DNA of 64,000 nt, from NCBI RefSeq assembly GCF_902703175.1, contig NZ_CACRYJ010000064.1, forward strand, positions 1-64,000. The letters are read 5' to 3'. Of the stretch, positions 26,602-34,814 are shown in pieces. Each line of letters opens with the position of its first letter. Position 1 is the stretch's first letter. This stretch comes from Occultella aeris (lineage in GTDB: Bacteria > Actinomycetota > Actinomycetes > Actinomycetales > Beutenbergiaceae). A program made the translations under genes and the position numbers. A model generated the notes under the pieces. The model was not told the origin of the DNA, ran no database searches, and was given only the letters and a program-made list of their open reading frames with translations.

Positions 26602-28040
26602 GGGACCGCACCCGCCGTCTCGAGCTCCGCATCGTAGAAGTCCCCGAAGAGCTCGGCGTCGGTGGGGCGATCCTCAGCGATCGTGCGTGAGACCCAGGTC
26701 GTGTTGAGGTAGTGGCGGAGCGAGACGTTCTCGGAGGTGATGTTGCCGCCCCAGGTACCGCATCCCATGGAGGACGTCATCGGCATCCCGTTGGTGAAAG
26801 AGCCCGCGTTCGCCTTCGAGTTGGGCTGGCGGACCATGATGCGCGAGACGGGCATGTGCCGCGCGAAGTAGTCGATGTGGGCGTCATCGGTTGACGCGAT
26901 GCCGCAGGAGTGGCCCTTTCCTCCGATCTCGTACAGGTGCTTGGCGAGTTCCACACCGTCCTCGAAGTCGCCCTCGTAGGCGTGGACCGTCATCAGGGTC
27001 GTCAGTTTCTCCTTGCAGAACTGGTGATCCTCGCCGATGCCGTCCCCCTCGACGACGACGAAGCGTCGGTCGGCGTCGATCTCGAAGTCCGCCGCGCGCG
27101 CGAGCGCCTGCGGGGCTATCGCGACCGTGCCTGGGAGTCGCTGCCCGTCCTCGTCCCACATCGCGCGCTGCAGGGCGGCACGTTCATCCGCGGAGGCGAG
27201 ATACCCACCCACGTTCTCGAGCTCGTCGAGCATCTCGCGATAGCGGGCCGCGGGCACGAGCACATTGCCGTCGGCCGAGCAGCCCGAGCCGAAGTCCGAG
27301 GTCTTGGACAGCATGCAGTTGCGAGCGGTCTCCTGAAGGTCTGCGGTCTCGTCCACGAACTCGGTCGCGTTACCGGCTCCCACCCCGTAGGCCGGGGTGC
27401 CGGACCTGTACGCCGCACGCACGAGGCCCTGCCCACCGGTCGCGATGACGAGATCGGAGCGCCTCATGACGTCCTGAGACGCTGCGAGGCTCGGACGGGT
27501 GATGCACTGAAGGATGTCGGGCGGGGCACCCTCGGCCTCCAGTGCGTCGCGCATCAGCCGAACCGTCTCGAGCGTCGTCTCGCGTGAGCGTGGGTGAGGA
27601 GAGAACACGACGACGTTGCGAGCCTTCACCGCATAGATCGCATTGCCCGCCGGCGTGAGGTCGGGGTTGGTGGTGGGTACCACGCAGCCGATGATGCCGA
27701 CCGGCTTTCCATACTTCACGAGGCCTCGCGCGGCATCGGTCTCGATGACTCCCACAGACGGGCTTCGAAGCGCATCCCGCAGGACGCCGCGGATCTTCAT
27801 CCGCTTGTTCATCCGGCTGTCGTGGTCGCCGAGCCCGGACTCCTCGATGCCCATCCGGACGAGCCGCTCGAACGAGGCGCGGTTGGCCACAGCCCAGGCG
27901 ATGGCCTGGATCAGGCGGTCGACGCGTTCCTGGTCATAGATCTCGATCACCTCGAGCGCGGCCTGCGCGCGGGCGAACACGTCGTCGAGCTCGCTCTGTT
28001 GCTCAGGCGACAATGGCCGGGATGGTGCGGTGGTTGCCAT
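26598..28040 (-). CDS. Acylating aldehyde dehydrogenase (SauS/EutE-like)
   Basis: 480 aa. ATG 28040 is chosen over ATG 28076 because GGAG lies 5 nt upstream. It has the CoA-acylating ALDH pattern: PTTNPDLTPAGNAIYAVKARN, then FSPHPRSRETT, and the catalytic Cys in DFGSGCSADGN. Members convert an aldehyde plus CoA and NAD(P)+ into an acyl-CoA (sulfoacetaldehyde, succinate semialdehyde or acetaldehyde). First gene of the minus-strand operon; divergent from the TRAP transporter, which probably imports the pathway substrate. Confidence 0.85.
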   Translation of the reverse strand: MATTAPSRPLSPEQQSELDDVFARAQAALEVIEIYDQERVDRLIQAIAWAVANRASFERLVRMGIEESGLGDHDSRMNKRMKIRGVLRDALRSPSVGVIETDAARGLVKYGKPVGIIGCVVPTTNPDLTPAGNAIYAVKARNVVVFSPHPRSRETTLETVRLMRDALEAEGAPPDILQCITRPSLAASQDVMRRSDLVIATGGQGLVRAAYRSGTPAYGVGAGNATEFVDETADLQETARNCMLSKTSDFGSGCSADGNVLVPAARYREMLDELENVGGYLASADERAALQRAMWDEDGQRLPGTVAIAPQALARAADFEIDADRRFVVVEGDGIGEDHQFCKEKLTTLMTVHAYEGDFEDGVELAKHLYEIGGKGHSCGIASTDDAHIDYFARHMPVSRIMVRQPNSKANAGSFTNGMPMTSSMGCGTWGGNITSENVSLRHYLNTTWVSRTIAEDRPTDAELFGDFYDAELETAGAVP

Positions 28041-28281
28041 GACTTCTCCGTCTTCAGGCTGGTCCGACGGCGGCATGCAAACACAGGCCCGACCGAGCCG
28101 ACAAACGGTGTCTCACTGGGCAGAACCACCCGATCGGCGCGACACGGCGGTGCGCCACCGCGATGCCGGTGTCCCATTGCGCGAGACTCGGCTTTGCGCA
28201 GGCATGGCACACGATCGAGAGTCTCACCGACGGTCGCCCGTGTGCGCCCGAGAGCGGCGTGACCCAACGGAGAGGTTGGCT

Positions 28282-28314
28282 ATGGCTTCTGACTTGCCGG
28301 CGGCGGCGACGTGA
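28282..28314 (+). CDS. Ten-residue leader ORF before dctQ
   Basis: ATG 28282 has GGAGAGG about 6 nt upstream and encodes MASDLPAAAT. Its TGA overlaps the GTG start of dctQ (GTGA). The downstream GTG lacks a good ribosome site of its own, so coupled re-initiation is likely. Confidence 0.4.
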   Translation: MASDLPAAAT

Positions 28315-28925
28315 GCAAGCGCACGCCGGATGGAGACCGGATCCCGAAACCCGACGACACGCCGGACCCCGACATCGCGGCGTCAAACTACGGCCTCGCG
28401 CCGGCCGCCGGTGAGGACGTGCCGCGCGAACCCCTCCTGCTGCGCATCTGGTCAGGCGTGGAGCTCACGATCGGAGTGGTCCTGTTCGCCCTCATCGTCA
28501 TCGGTGTGATGTACCAGGTGATCGGCCGGTACTTCCCTGAGATCGGATGGGTGGGTGCGGGTGAGCTCGCGCTGCTGTCGATGATCGCCATGACCTTCAT
28601 GACGACCGGCTACCTGGTCGGGCGCAATGGCCACATCGTGATCGAGGTCTTCGACCAGGTCCTCGCGGGATCCCGCGCGTTCACCGTGCTCCGGGTCGTC
28701 TCGGCCCTCATCATGGTCGCCACCTGCCTGGCGCTCGCCTACGAGGCGTTCGTCAAGATCGAGATCGAGTGGGCTCGCGCGAGTGCCGCGATGCGCGTGC
28801 CCATCGGAACCCTCTACGTCTTCGCGTTCATGGGATTCCTCTCCGCCGCGATCCACTCGGCGTGGAAGATCCCATACGCGAACCGTCCGGAGCGCAAGCT
28901 CGACATCTCCGAGATGGAGGGCTAG
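28311..28925 (+). CDS. TRAP transporter small permease (DctQ)
   Basis: 204 aa with four membrane segments (about 47-70, 83-105, 118-140, 157-178) after a hydrophilic N-terminus of about 40 residues. The pattern NGHIVIEVFDQVL after the second span is typical of DctQ. It forms the membrane part of a TRAP transporter with the next gene, using an ion gradient to bring in an organic acid. It starts at GTG 28311, coupled to a leader ORF. Divergent from the acylating ALDH operon. Confidence 0.85.
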   Translation: MSKRTPDGDRIPKPDDTPDPDIAASNYGLAPAAGEDVPREPLLLRIWSGVELTIGVVLFALIVIGVMYQVIGRYFPEIGWVGAGELALLSMIAMTFMTTGYLVGRNGHIVIEVFDQVLAGSRAFTVLRVVSALIMVATCLALAYEAFVKIEIEWARASAAMRVPIGTLYVFAFMGFLSAAIHSAWKIPYANRPERKLDISEMEG

Positions 28926-28930
28926 GGACG

Positions 28931-30211
28931 GTGGCTCTCTGGCTCTACATCCTGCTGCTCGTCGTCCTGCTGCTGCTCCGGGTGCCCGTCGCGTTCGCAA
29001 TGATCGCCCCCAGCATGGCGTATTTCTACAGCCACAACCTGTCGCCGGGATACGCGATCACGTCGGTCCTGAACGGCATCAACAGTTTCCCCCTGCTCGC
29101 GGTCCCGCTCTTCGTGTTCGTCGGAACGATCGCGAACCACCTGGGGATCGCCACCAGGCTGTACGACTTCGCGAAAGCACTGCTTCCGCGACTGCCCGGC
29201 AATCTCGCGTACGTGAACCTGGGCACGGCGATCGGGTTCTCGTGGATCAGCGGGTCAGCGCTCGCCGACGCTGCTTCGACGAGCAAGGTGCAGATCCCGC
29301 AGATGCTCAAGCAGGGGTACCCCTACGGCTTCTCGGCCGGCCTCACGGCCTCGGGCTCGCTCATGAGCACGGTGATGCCACCCAGCATCCCCGCGGTCAT
29401 CTTCGCGGCGACTGCCGCCGTCTCGACCGGGGCGCTCTTCGCGGGGTCGATCCTCCCGGCAGGACTGATGGCGGTCGGGTTGGCCGTCTACGTCGCAGTC
29501 TGGGTCAAGATGCACCCTGGCATCGCGGTGAAGCGGCCCTTCGACAGCGGGACGCTTCGTCGCACCTCGGCGCGCGTGCTGGGTCCACTTCTACTCCCCG
29601 TGATCATCCTGGGCGGCATCTTCAGCGGGTGGTTCACTCCGACGGAGAGCGCCGGCATCGCGTCGGTCTACATGCTCGCGCTCGGCGTGGTCTACCGGAC
29701 GCTCACGCTACGGCGCTTCTGGCTGGCCGCAAAGGACACTGTCATCGTCTCGGGCGGCATCCTGCTGATCCTGGGAGCCTCCAACCTCATGGGTCAGGTG
29801 CTGGCGCGCGAGCAGGTGTCGCGCGCCCTCGGAGACTGGCTGGCGAGCCTCACCGACAACCCGGTCGTCTTCCTCCTGCTGCTGAACGTCGTCCTGATCC
29901 TCCTCGGCATCTTCCTGGAGGCACCGCCCGTCATCCTCGTCCTCGTCCCGATCCTCATGCCGATCATCGGCGAGTTCGGCATCGACCCGATCCACCTCGG
30001 CGTCATCATGATCCTCAATCTCATGATCGGGTCCCTGACACCACCCGTGGGCGCGGTGCTCTTCGTTGTCGGGTCGATCACCAGACGGCCCATGGCCGAA
30101 CTGTTCCGCGGCATCCTCCCCTTCCTCATTCCCCTCGGCGTGGTTCTCCTGCTGCTGACCCTGTTCCCGGAGATCGTCACGATCGTGCCGACGCTGCTCG
30201 GCCTCACCTAG
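28931..30211 (+). CDS. TRAP transporter large permease (DctM)
   Basis: 426 aa, GTG 28931, five nt after the dctQ stop. About 12 membrane segments. Conserved stretches include NSFPLLAVPLFVFVGTIAN near the N-terminus, ISGSALADAASTSKVQIPQM, MPPSIPAVIFA and TPPVGAVLFV. It is the translocating subunit of the tripartite carrier completed by the binding protein at 30384. Confidence 0.92.
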   Translation: MALWLYILLLVVLLLLRVPVAFAMIAPSMAYFYSHNLSPGYAITSVLNGINSFPLLAVPLFVFVGTIANHLGIATRLYDFAKALLPRLPGNLAYVNLGTAIGFSWISGSALADAASTSKVQIPQMLKQGYPYGFSAGLTASGSLMSTVMPPSIPAVIFAATAAVSTGALFAGSILPAGLMAVGLAVYVAVWVKMHPGIAVKRPFDSGTLRRTSARVLGPLLLPVIILGGIFSGWFTPTESAGIASVYMLALGVVYRTLTLRRFWLAAKDTVIVSGGILLILGASNLMGQVLAREQVSRALGDWLASLTDNPVVFLLLLNVVLILLGIFLEAPPVILVLVPILMPIIGEFGIDPIHLGVIMILNLMIGSLTPPVGAVLFVVGSITRRPMAELFRGILPFLIPLGVVLLLLTLFPEIVTIVPTLLGLT

Positions 30212-30383
30212 GACCCGGCACAAGTCGCAGAGGCTGTTCCACTCGTCGGGACATCCGTTTGAGAAGGTAAGGATTTCCGCCAGAGTCGGTACGACCACAC
30301 GACCGCCTCGTTGGGAGGCGATCAACCGGCATTCGAAGTCCTGCATTTGCACGAAGGCGTGCAACAGACAAGAGGAGAGTCAG

Positions 30384-31448
30384 ATGAGCACAGCCCGCTC
30401 GAGGCGCCGGGGCCTGGTCGCCGCGTCGGTGCTCGCAACCGCCACCCTCGTCGCCGCCTGCTCCGGCGGCGGCGCGGGCCCCGAGGAGACGTCGGACGAG
30501 GGGGACGCGGCCGGTTCGGAGAACAATCCGGTCACGCTCAGTGTCGCGACTTCTCAGAACGAGCAAACCCCCAACTACTACTGCGGCGTCGAGCTGCTCA
30601 AGGAACGCCTGGAAACAGCTGACGTCGGGTTCACGATCGAGTTGTACCCCTCCAGTCAGCTCGGCCCTGATGCCGACCGGTTCCCGCAGGTGCAGGCCGG
30701 CGACATCGACATCGACCTGCAGGGAGCGTCGGCACTCAGCTCGACGTTCGAGCCGATCGGGGTCGTCGACGCGTCCTACGCCTTCAACGACGTCGAACAC
30801 GCGTTCCAGTGGATCGACGAGAGTTCCGAGGGCCTCTTCACAAACTTCCACGAGGCGACCGGCGTGACGATCGTCGACGGCTGGTTCTTCGGCAGCCGCA
30901 CCTTCTCGACGGCGGACATCGAGGTCACCAGCCCGGATGACCTGGCGGGTGTGCCGATCCGTTTCCCGAACTCGCCGCAGTTCCTCGCCAATGCCGAGGC
31001 TCTCGGAGTCACCAACCCTGTCTCCGTGGCCGTCGAAGAGCTCTACACCGCCCTCCAGCAGGGCATCGCCGTCGGTCAGGAGAACCCGATCGTGGCGACG
31101 CAGTCCTCAAGCTACTTCGAGGTACTCAACACGGCGAGCCTGAACAACCATCAGGTGGGCATCCACTGGATCCTGGTCAGCGACGCCACCTACGAGAAGC
31201 TGAGCGAGGAGCAGGCCGCCCTGCTCGACGAGACCATCCGGGAGATCCGTCCCGAGAACCGCACGTGCGTCGAAGAGGCGACAGAGGAGATCCTGGACGA
31301 ACTGAGGTCGGACCCGGCGTTCACCGTCGTCGAGACGGAGGACATCGACATTGATGCCTTCATCAGCCAGTCCGAGGAGTTCTTCGAGAGTTACTTCACC
31401 GGCGAGAGCCTGGAGGCCTACCAGGCGATTCGCGAGTCCGCAGGCTGA
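30384..31448 (+). CDS. TRAP transporter substrate-binding lipoprotein (DctP)
   Basis: 354 aa. Sec signal with lipobox VAAC (C29), then a Gly/acidic linker. The DctP fold follows, with LGPDADRFPQVQAGDIDID and the conserved Arg in GVPIRFPN that usually binds the substrate carboxylate. AGGAGAG precedes the ATG by about 6 nt. It stands 172 nt after dctM and may have its own promoter. Its last 31 nt overlap the 3' end of the convergent IclR gene. The ligand is unknown; the neighbours suggest quinate/shikimate or a small oxo/sulfo-acid. Confidence 0.92.
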   Translation: MSTARSRRRGLVAASVLATATLVAACSGGGAGPEETSDEGDAAGSENNPVTLSVATSQNEQTPNYYCGVELLKERLETADVGFTIELYPSSQLGPDADRFPQVQAGDIDIDLQGASALSSTFEPIGVVDASYAFNDVEHAFQWIDESSEGLFTNFHEATGVTIVDGWFFGSRTFSTADIEVTSPDDLAGVPIRFPNSPQFLANAEALGVTNPVSVAVEELYTALQQGIAVGQENPIVATQSSSYFEVLNTASLNNHQVGIHWILVSDATYEKLSEEQAALLDETIREIRPENRTCVEEATEEILDELRSDPAFTVVETEDIDIDAFISQSEEFFESYFTGESLEAYQAIRESAG

Positions 31449-32275
31449 CCGGTCGGAGAGCGGGTGGGTGCGGGATGGCCCACCCGCTTCGTCTCCTCCA
31501 GTGAGCGATCCTCGCGCGCATCGACCCGACGGCCGAGGGTGATCGCCGCGGAGCGAACGGCGGCAGCGACGCGCTCCTCAGCGATCACCGGCGGCGGCCC
31601 GGTCACGGAGATCGCCGCCTTCGGCACCGTGCCCAGCGAGAGGATCGCGCCCGCGACGCAGGCGCGGCCGACGTCGCACTCCTCGCGCTCGAACGCCACG
31701 CCGTTGCGCCGTACCTCACCGAGCTCACGAACGAGCGCTGCGGGGTCGCATATCGTATTCGGCGTGCGTCGTGGCAACGCGCCTTCGAGCAGGTAGGGCG
31801 CGGTCCGATCTGACGGCGAGAAGGCCAGTAGTGCCTTGCCGAGCGCGGTCGCGTGCGCTGGGAGACGGCTGCCCACCACCGCGCACGAGGGGTCGTCGGT
31901 CCTGCCGCGGACCACAGAGAGCAGGACGACGTCACGGTCGTCGAGTACCGCGAGGTGCACGGTGTGACCGGTGACGTTGCGCAGCTCTGTCATGACGGGA
32001 TGAGCCAGGGCGCGAAGGCGCCGCGGGCGCTCGACCGTCTGACCCAGCTCGAAGAGCCGAACTCCGAGATGGAGCACGTCGCCCTCGCGGTCGAGCAGTC
32101 GTTGGCCGACGAGGTCCGCAGCGATCCGTGAGACCGTCGACTTCGGCAGGTTGGCACGTCGCGCCAGCTCCGTGACTCCCATGCCTTCCGTCTCGCCGAA
32201 CGCCTCGAACACGGTCGTGATCCGGTCGAGGACGCTGATGGACTCCGTCCAGCCTGCGGTGCGCATAGCCGTCAT
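31418..32275 (-). CDS. IclR-family regulator (distal of a pair)
   Basis: 285 aa. Winged HTH at the N-terminus (GVTELARRANLPKSTVSRIAADLV) and a GAF-like effector domain (about 90-250, with AHATALGKALLAF). The start overlaps the stop of the other IclR gene (ATGA), so both are translated from one mRNA. Its 3' end runs 31 nt into the end of dctP on the other strand. It has a longer, basic C-terminal tail than most IclR proteins. It likely controls the TRAP/acid-catabolism genes. Confidence 0.9.
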   Translation of the reverse strand: MTAMRTAGWTESISVLDRITTVFEAFGETEGMGVTELARRANLPKSTVSRIAADLVGQRLLDREGDVLHLGVRLFELGQTVERPRRLRALAHPVMTELRNVTGHTVHLAVLDDRDVVLLSVVRGRTDDPSCAVVGSRLPAHATALGKALLAFSPSDRTAPYLLEGALPRRTPNTICDPAALVRELGEVRRNGVAFEREECDVGRACVAGAILSLGTVPKAAISVTGPPPVIAEERVAAAVRSAAITLGRRVDAREDRSLEETKRVGHPAPTRSPTGQPADSRIAW

Positions 32276-33030
32276 GCCGCCGCGAGACGGCGGGTGACCG
32301 CAGTCCCGGCGCTGCGGATCAACGGGGCGAGGTGGCCGGCGTCCATCGAACCGCTCGGAGCGGCGATCGACAGCGCACCGACGACGTTCCGGTCGGCCGC
32401 GAGAACAGGGCTCGCGACCGCGAGGATGCCGGGATACGAGATCTCCCTGTCCACGGCGACGACCTCCTCCCGCACATGGTCGAGCTCATCGAGGAACGCG
32501 TGCGCAGCAGAGGAGATGAGCGGCGCACTCACGCGCCTGACCACCGCTTGATCGGCGCAGAACGCGAGATACGCCTTGCCGCTCGCCGTCGTGAGTGCGG
32601 GTGATCGCATGCCGGCACAGGTGGGGAGCATCGGCAGGCGCCCGACGACCACGGCGATCGAGACCATGTCCGTGCCCTGTTGCACCCAGAGCCCGATTCT
32701 CTCCCCGGTGGCGTCGTGCAGGGCGCGGATGACGGGTGCCGCAGCCGCCAGCAGACGCCTGGGCAGGATCGCGCGCGCGCCGAGCTCGAACAGCCGCAGC
32801 CCGAGGGTCACCCCGCCGTCGTCACGTTGTAGATAGCGACGGTCGACCATCTCGGCGACCAACCGGGAGACGGTGGACTTCGGGATCCCGGTCCGCCCGG
32901 CGAGCTCCGTGATAGAGATCGGACCTCCGCTCTCCTTGACCCCGTCGAGGATCGCGACGACCCGAGCGAGCACGGACACCGGCGCGACCGGGGCGGTAGC
33001 CGACGTGTTCCATTCGGCGAGACTCTTCAT
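32272..33030 (-). CDS. IclR-family regulator (proximal of a pair)
   Basis: 252 aa. The HTH reads ISITELAGRTGIPKSTVSRLVAEMV, followed by the wing and an effector domain (SPALTTASGKAYLAF, EISYPGILAVASPV). It is divergent from the shikimate dehydrogenase gene and shares the 24-bp inverted repeat region with it. IclR members such as PcaU/PobR respond to aromatic acids including protocatechuate, which fits a quinate/shikimate setting, but the effector here is inferred. Confidence 0.9.
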   Translation of the reverse strand: MKSLAEWNTSATAPVAPVSVLARVVAILDGVKESGGPISITELAGRTGIPKSTVSRLVAEMVDRRYLQRDDGGVTLGLRLFELGARAILPRRLLAAAAPVIRALHDATGERIGLWVQQGTDMVSIAVVVGRLPMLPTCAGMRSPALTTASGKAYLAFCADQAVVRRVSAPLISSAAHAFLDELDHVREEVVAVDREISYPGILAVASPVLAADRNVVGALSIAAPSGSMDAGHLAPLIRSAGTAVTRRLAAA

Positions 33031-33081
33031 CGAGCGCCTTCCTTCAAGAGGGTTGAATCGCCATAGATCGCCCTACACTGT

Positions 33082-33105
33082 TAAACGTACTAGTTAGTAC
33101 GTTTA
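33082..33105. promoter_or_regulatory. 24-bp inverted repeat, TetR-type operator candidate
   Basis: TAAACGTACTA and TAGTACGTTTA form a perfect 11-bp inverted repeat separated by GT. It lies in the divergent region between the iclR pair and the shikimate dehydrogenase-tetR operon. The form and size suit a TetR-family dimer; autoregulation by the regulator at 34099 is the simplest reading. Confidence 0.65.
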
Positions 33106-33164
33106 GAGGCAACGGTGCTCCGAGGGTCGGGGTCACCGCCGTACCAGCCCTAAGAAGGGGTGCC

Positions 33165-33221
33165 ATGCGCACGTTGACACAGGCGACGGCAGCGCGCAGG
33201 CATGACCTGGCGCCCGCATGA
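33165..33221 (+). CDS. Eighteen-residue leader ORF before shikimate dehydrogenase
   Basis: ATG 33165 has AAGGGG about 4 nt upstream and encodes an 18-residue peptide (starting MRTLTQATAARR) that ends in an ATGA overlap with the downstream start at 33218. The downstream ATG has no ribosome site of its own. Likely a coupling or regulatory leader. Confidence 0.4.
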   Translation: MRTLTQATAARRHDLAPA

Positions 33222-34099
33222 GATATCTCGTCGGCCTCATCGGCTCCGGCATCACCGAGTCCCTCACTCCCCCGATGCACGAGGCCGAGGCATCGGCGCT
33301 GGCTCTCGACTACGAGTACCGCATCCTCGACCTGGCCCGGCTCGGACGAGCGCCGGACGACGTGGGCTCGCTCCTGATCCAGGCGAGGCAAGAGGGCTTC
33401 TCAGCCATGAACATCACGCATCCGTGCAAGCAGCGTGTGGTCGATGTCGTGGATGAGCTCGAGGAGGACGCCGACCACCTGCGGGCAGCGAACCTGGTCG
33501 TCTTCGTCGGCTCGCGCACGGTCGCGTTCAACACCGACTGGATGGGCTACCGCGATGCGCTCATCGTCGGTCTGCCGGGGGCCTCGTTCGATCGCGTCGT
33601 CCAGGTCGGCTGCGGTGGCGCGGGCGCGGCGACCGCCTACGCGCTGCTGTCACACGGCACCGCCACGCTCGAGCTCTGCGACGTCGACGAGGCGCGGCGC
33701 GAGGACCTCGCGGCCCGAATGCGCACGCGTTTCCCGACCCAGGTCGTCCGGACCTGGCCGCCCGGGGAGATCTCCGCCGCGATCGCACGAGCGTCCGGCG
33801 TCGTCCACGCGACACCGACTGGGATGCGTCACCACCCGGGAGTCGCCTTCGATGTGGGCCTCCTGCAGCCCCACGCCTGGGTGTCGGACGTCGTGTATCG
33901 GCCACTGCAGACCGAACTCCTCCGGCAGGCTGCTGAACGCGGTCATCGCGTCCTCGACGGCGGCCTGATGGCGGTCGGGCAGGCCTACGCTAGTCTCCGG
34001 ATCATCACCGGCGCGCAGCCCGATCGGGGCCGTATGGAGCGGCACTTCCGAACTCTGACCAGCGCTGAGGACCGGGCCCGCGGCCGGAGGAGGTCTTGA
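33218..34099 (+). CDS. Quinate/shikimate dehydrogenase (AroE/QsuD-like)
   Basis: 293 aa. The substrate domain has SLTPPMHE, the catalytic Lys in NITHPCKQ and Asp in NTDWMG. The nucleotide domain has GCGGAGAATAYAL. It reversibly oxidises shikimate or quinate with NAD(P)+. The adjacent tetR gene and the 3-dehydroshikimate dehydratase-like gene downstream suggest a catabolic rather than biosynthetic role. The P-C-K in place of the usual P-F/Y-K is unusual but keeps the Lys. Confidence 0.85.
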   Translation: MRYLVGLIGSGITESLTPPMHEAEASALALDYEYRILDLARLGRAPDDVGSLLIQARQEGFSAMNITHPCKQRVVDVVDELEEDADHLRAANLVVFVGSRTVAFNTDWMGYRDALIVGLPGASFDRVVQVGCGGAGAATAYALLSHGTATLELCDVDEARREDLAARMRTRFPTQVVRTWPPGEISAAIARASGVVHATPTGMRHHPGVAFDVGLLQPHAWVSDVVYRPLQTELLRQAAERGHRVLDGGLMAVGQAYASLRIITGAQPDRGRMERHFRTLTSAEDRARGRRRS

Positions 34100-34773
34100 T
34101 GGAGGAAGGTTCGGCCCACGTCGCCGACGTCCGCCCGGGCCAGCGGCGGGCTGCCCGCACCCAGGCGGACATCCTCGAGATCGCGACGGACGAGTTCGCC
34201 GCGAACGGCTACGCCGGCGCGCGGGTCGACGTCATCGCCGCCCGCACGCGGACCACAAAGCGGATGATCTACTACTACTTCGGCTCCAAGGAAGGTCTGT
34301 ACCTCACCGTCCTCGAGCGGGTCTACGCACAGATCCGACGGGTGGAGCGCGGGATCGACATCGAGGAGCTCTCGCCGGACGAGGCACTGCGCCGGCTCGC
34401 CGAGGCCACCTACGACCATCACACGACGCACGAGGCGTTCATCAAGCTCGTCAGCATCGAGAACATCCACCGCGCCGAACACCTGCGGCAGTCGGAGACG
34501 ATCATGCGCGAGAACGTCACGGCGATCACACTGCTTGAGCAGGTCATCGAGCGCGGAGTGCGGGTGGGCCTGTTCCGCGACGACATCGATGCCGTCGACG
34601 TGCACATGATGATCAGTGCGTACGCGTGCTTCCACGTGGCGAACCGGCACACCTTCGCCGCGATCTTCGAACGCGACCTGCTCGCGCCGGGGTTACAGGA
34701 CTCGCACCGACAGCTCATCGGCGACATGGTCGTCGCGACCATGACGCAGGGGCGCTCGGCGGAGCCCGCCTGA
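34099..34773 (+). CDS. TetR-family transcriptional regulator
   Basis: 224 aa. ATG 34099 shares one base with the previous stop (TGATG) and has GGAGGAGG just upstream. The HTH (about 20-65) reads ILEIATDEFAANGYAGARVDVIAARTRTTKRMIYYYF, given here as its span with key residues G-Y and Y-Y-Y-F. The C-terminal ligand domain resembles the TetR_C group seen in quinate/aromatic-acid regulators. It is co-transcribed with the dehydrogenase and probably binds the repeat at 33082. Confidence 0.9.
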   Translation: MEEGSAHVADVRPGQRRAARTQADILEIATDEFAANGYAGARVDVIAARTRTTKRMIYYYFGSKEGLYLTVLERVYAQIRRVERGIDIEELSPDEALRRLAEATYDHHTTHEAFIKLVSIENIHRAEHLRQSETIMRENVTAITLLEQVIERGVRVGLFRDDIDAVDVHMMISAYACFHVANRHTFAAIFERDLLAPGLQDSHRQLIGDMVVATMTQGRSAEPA

Positions 34774-34814
34774 CCGGCGGTCGACAAGACGCCGACGACG
34801 GCCGGCGCGGCACC

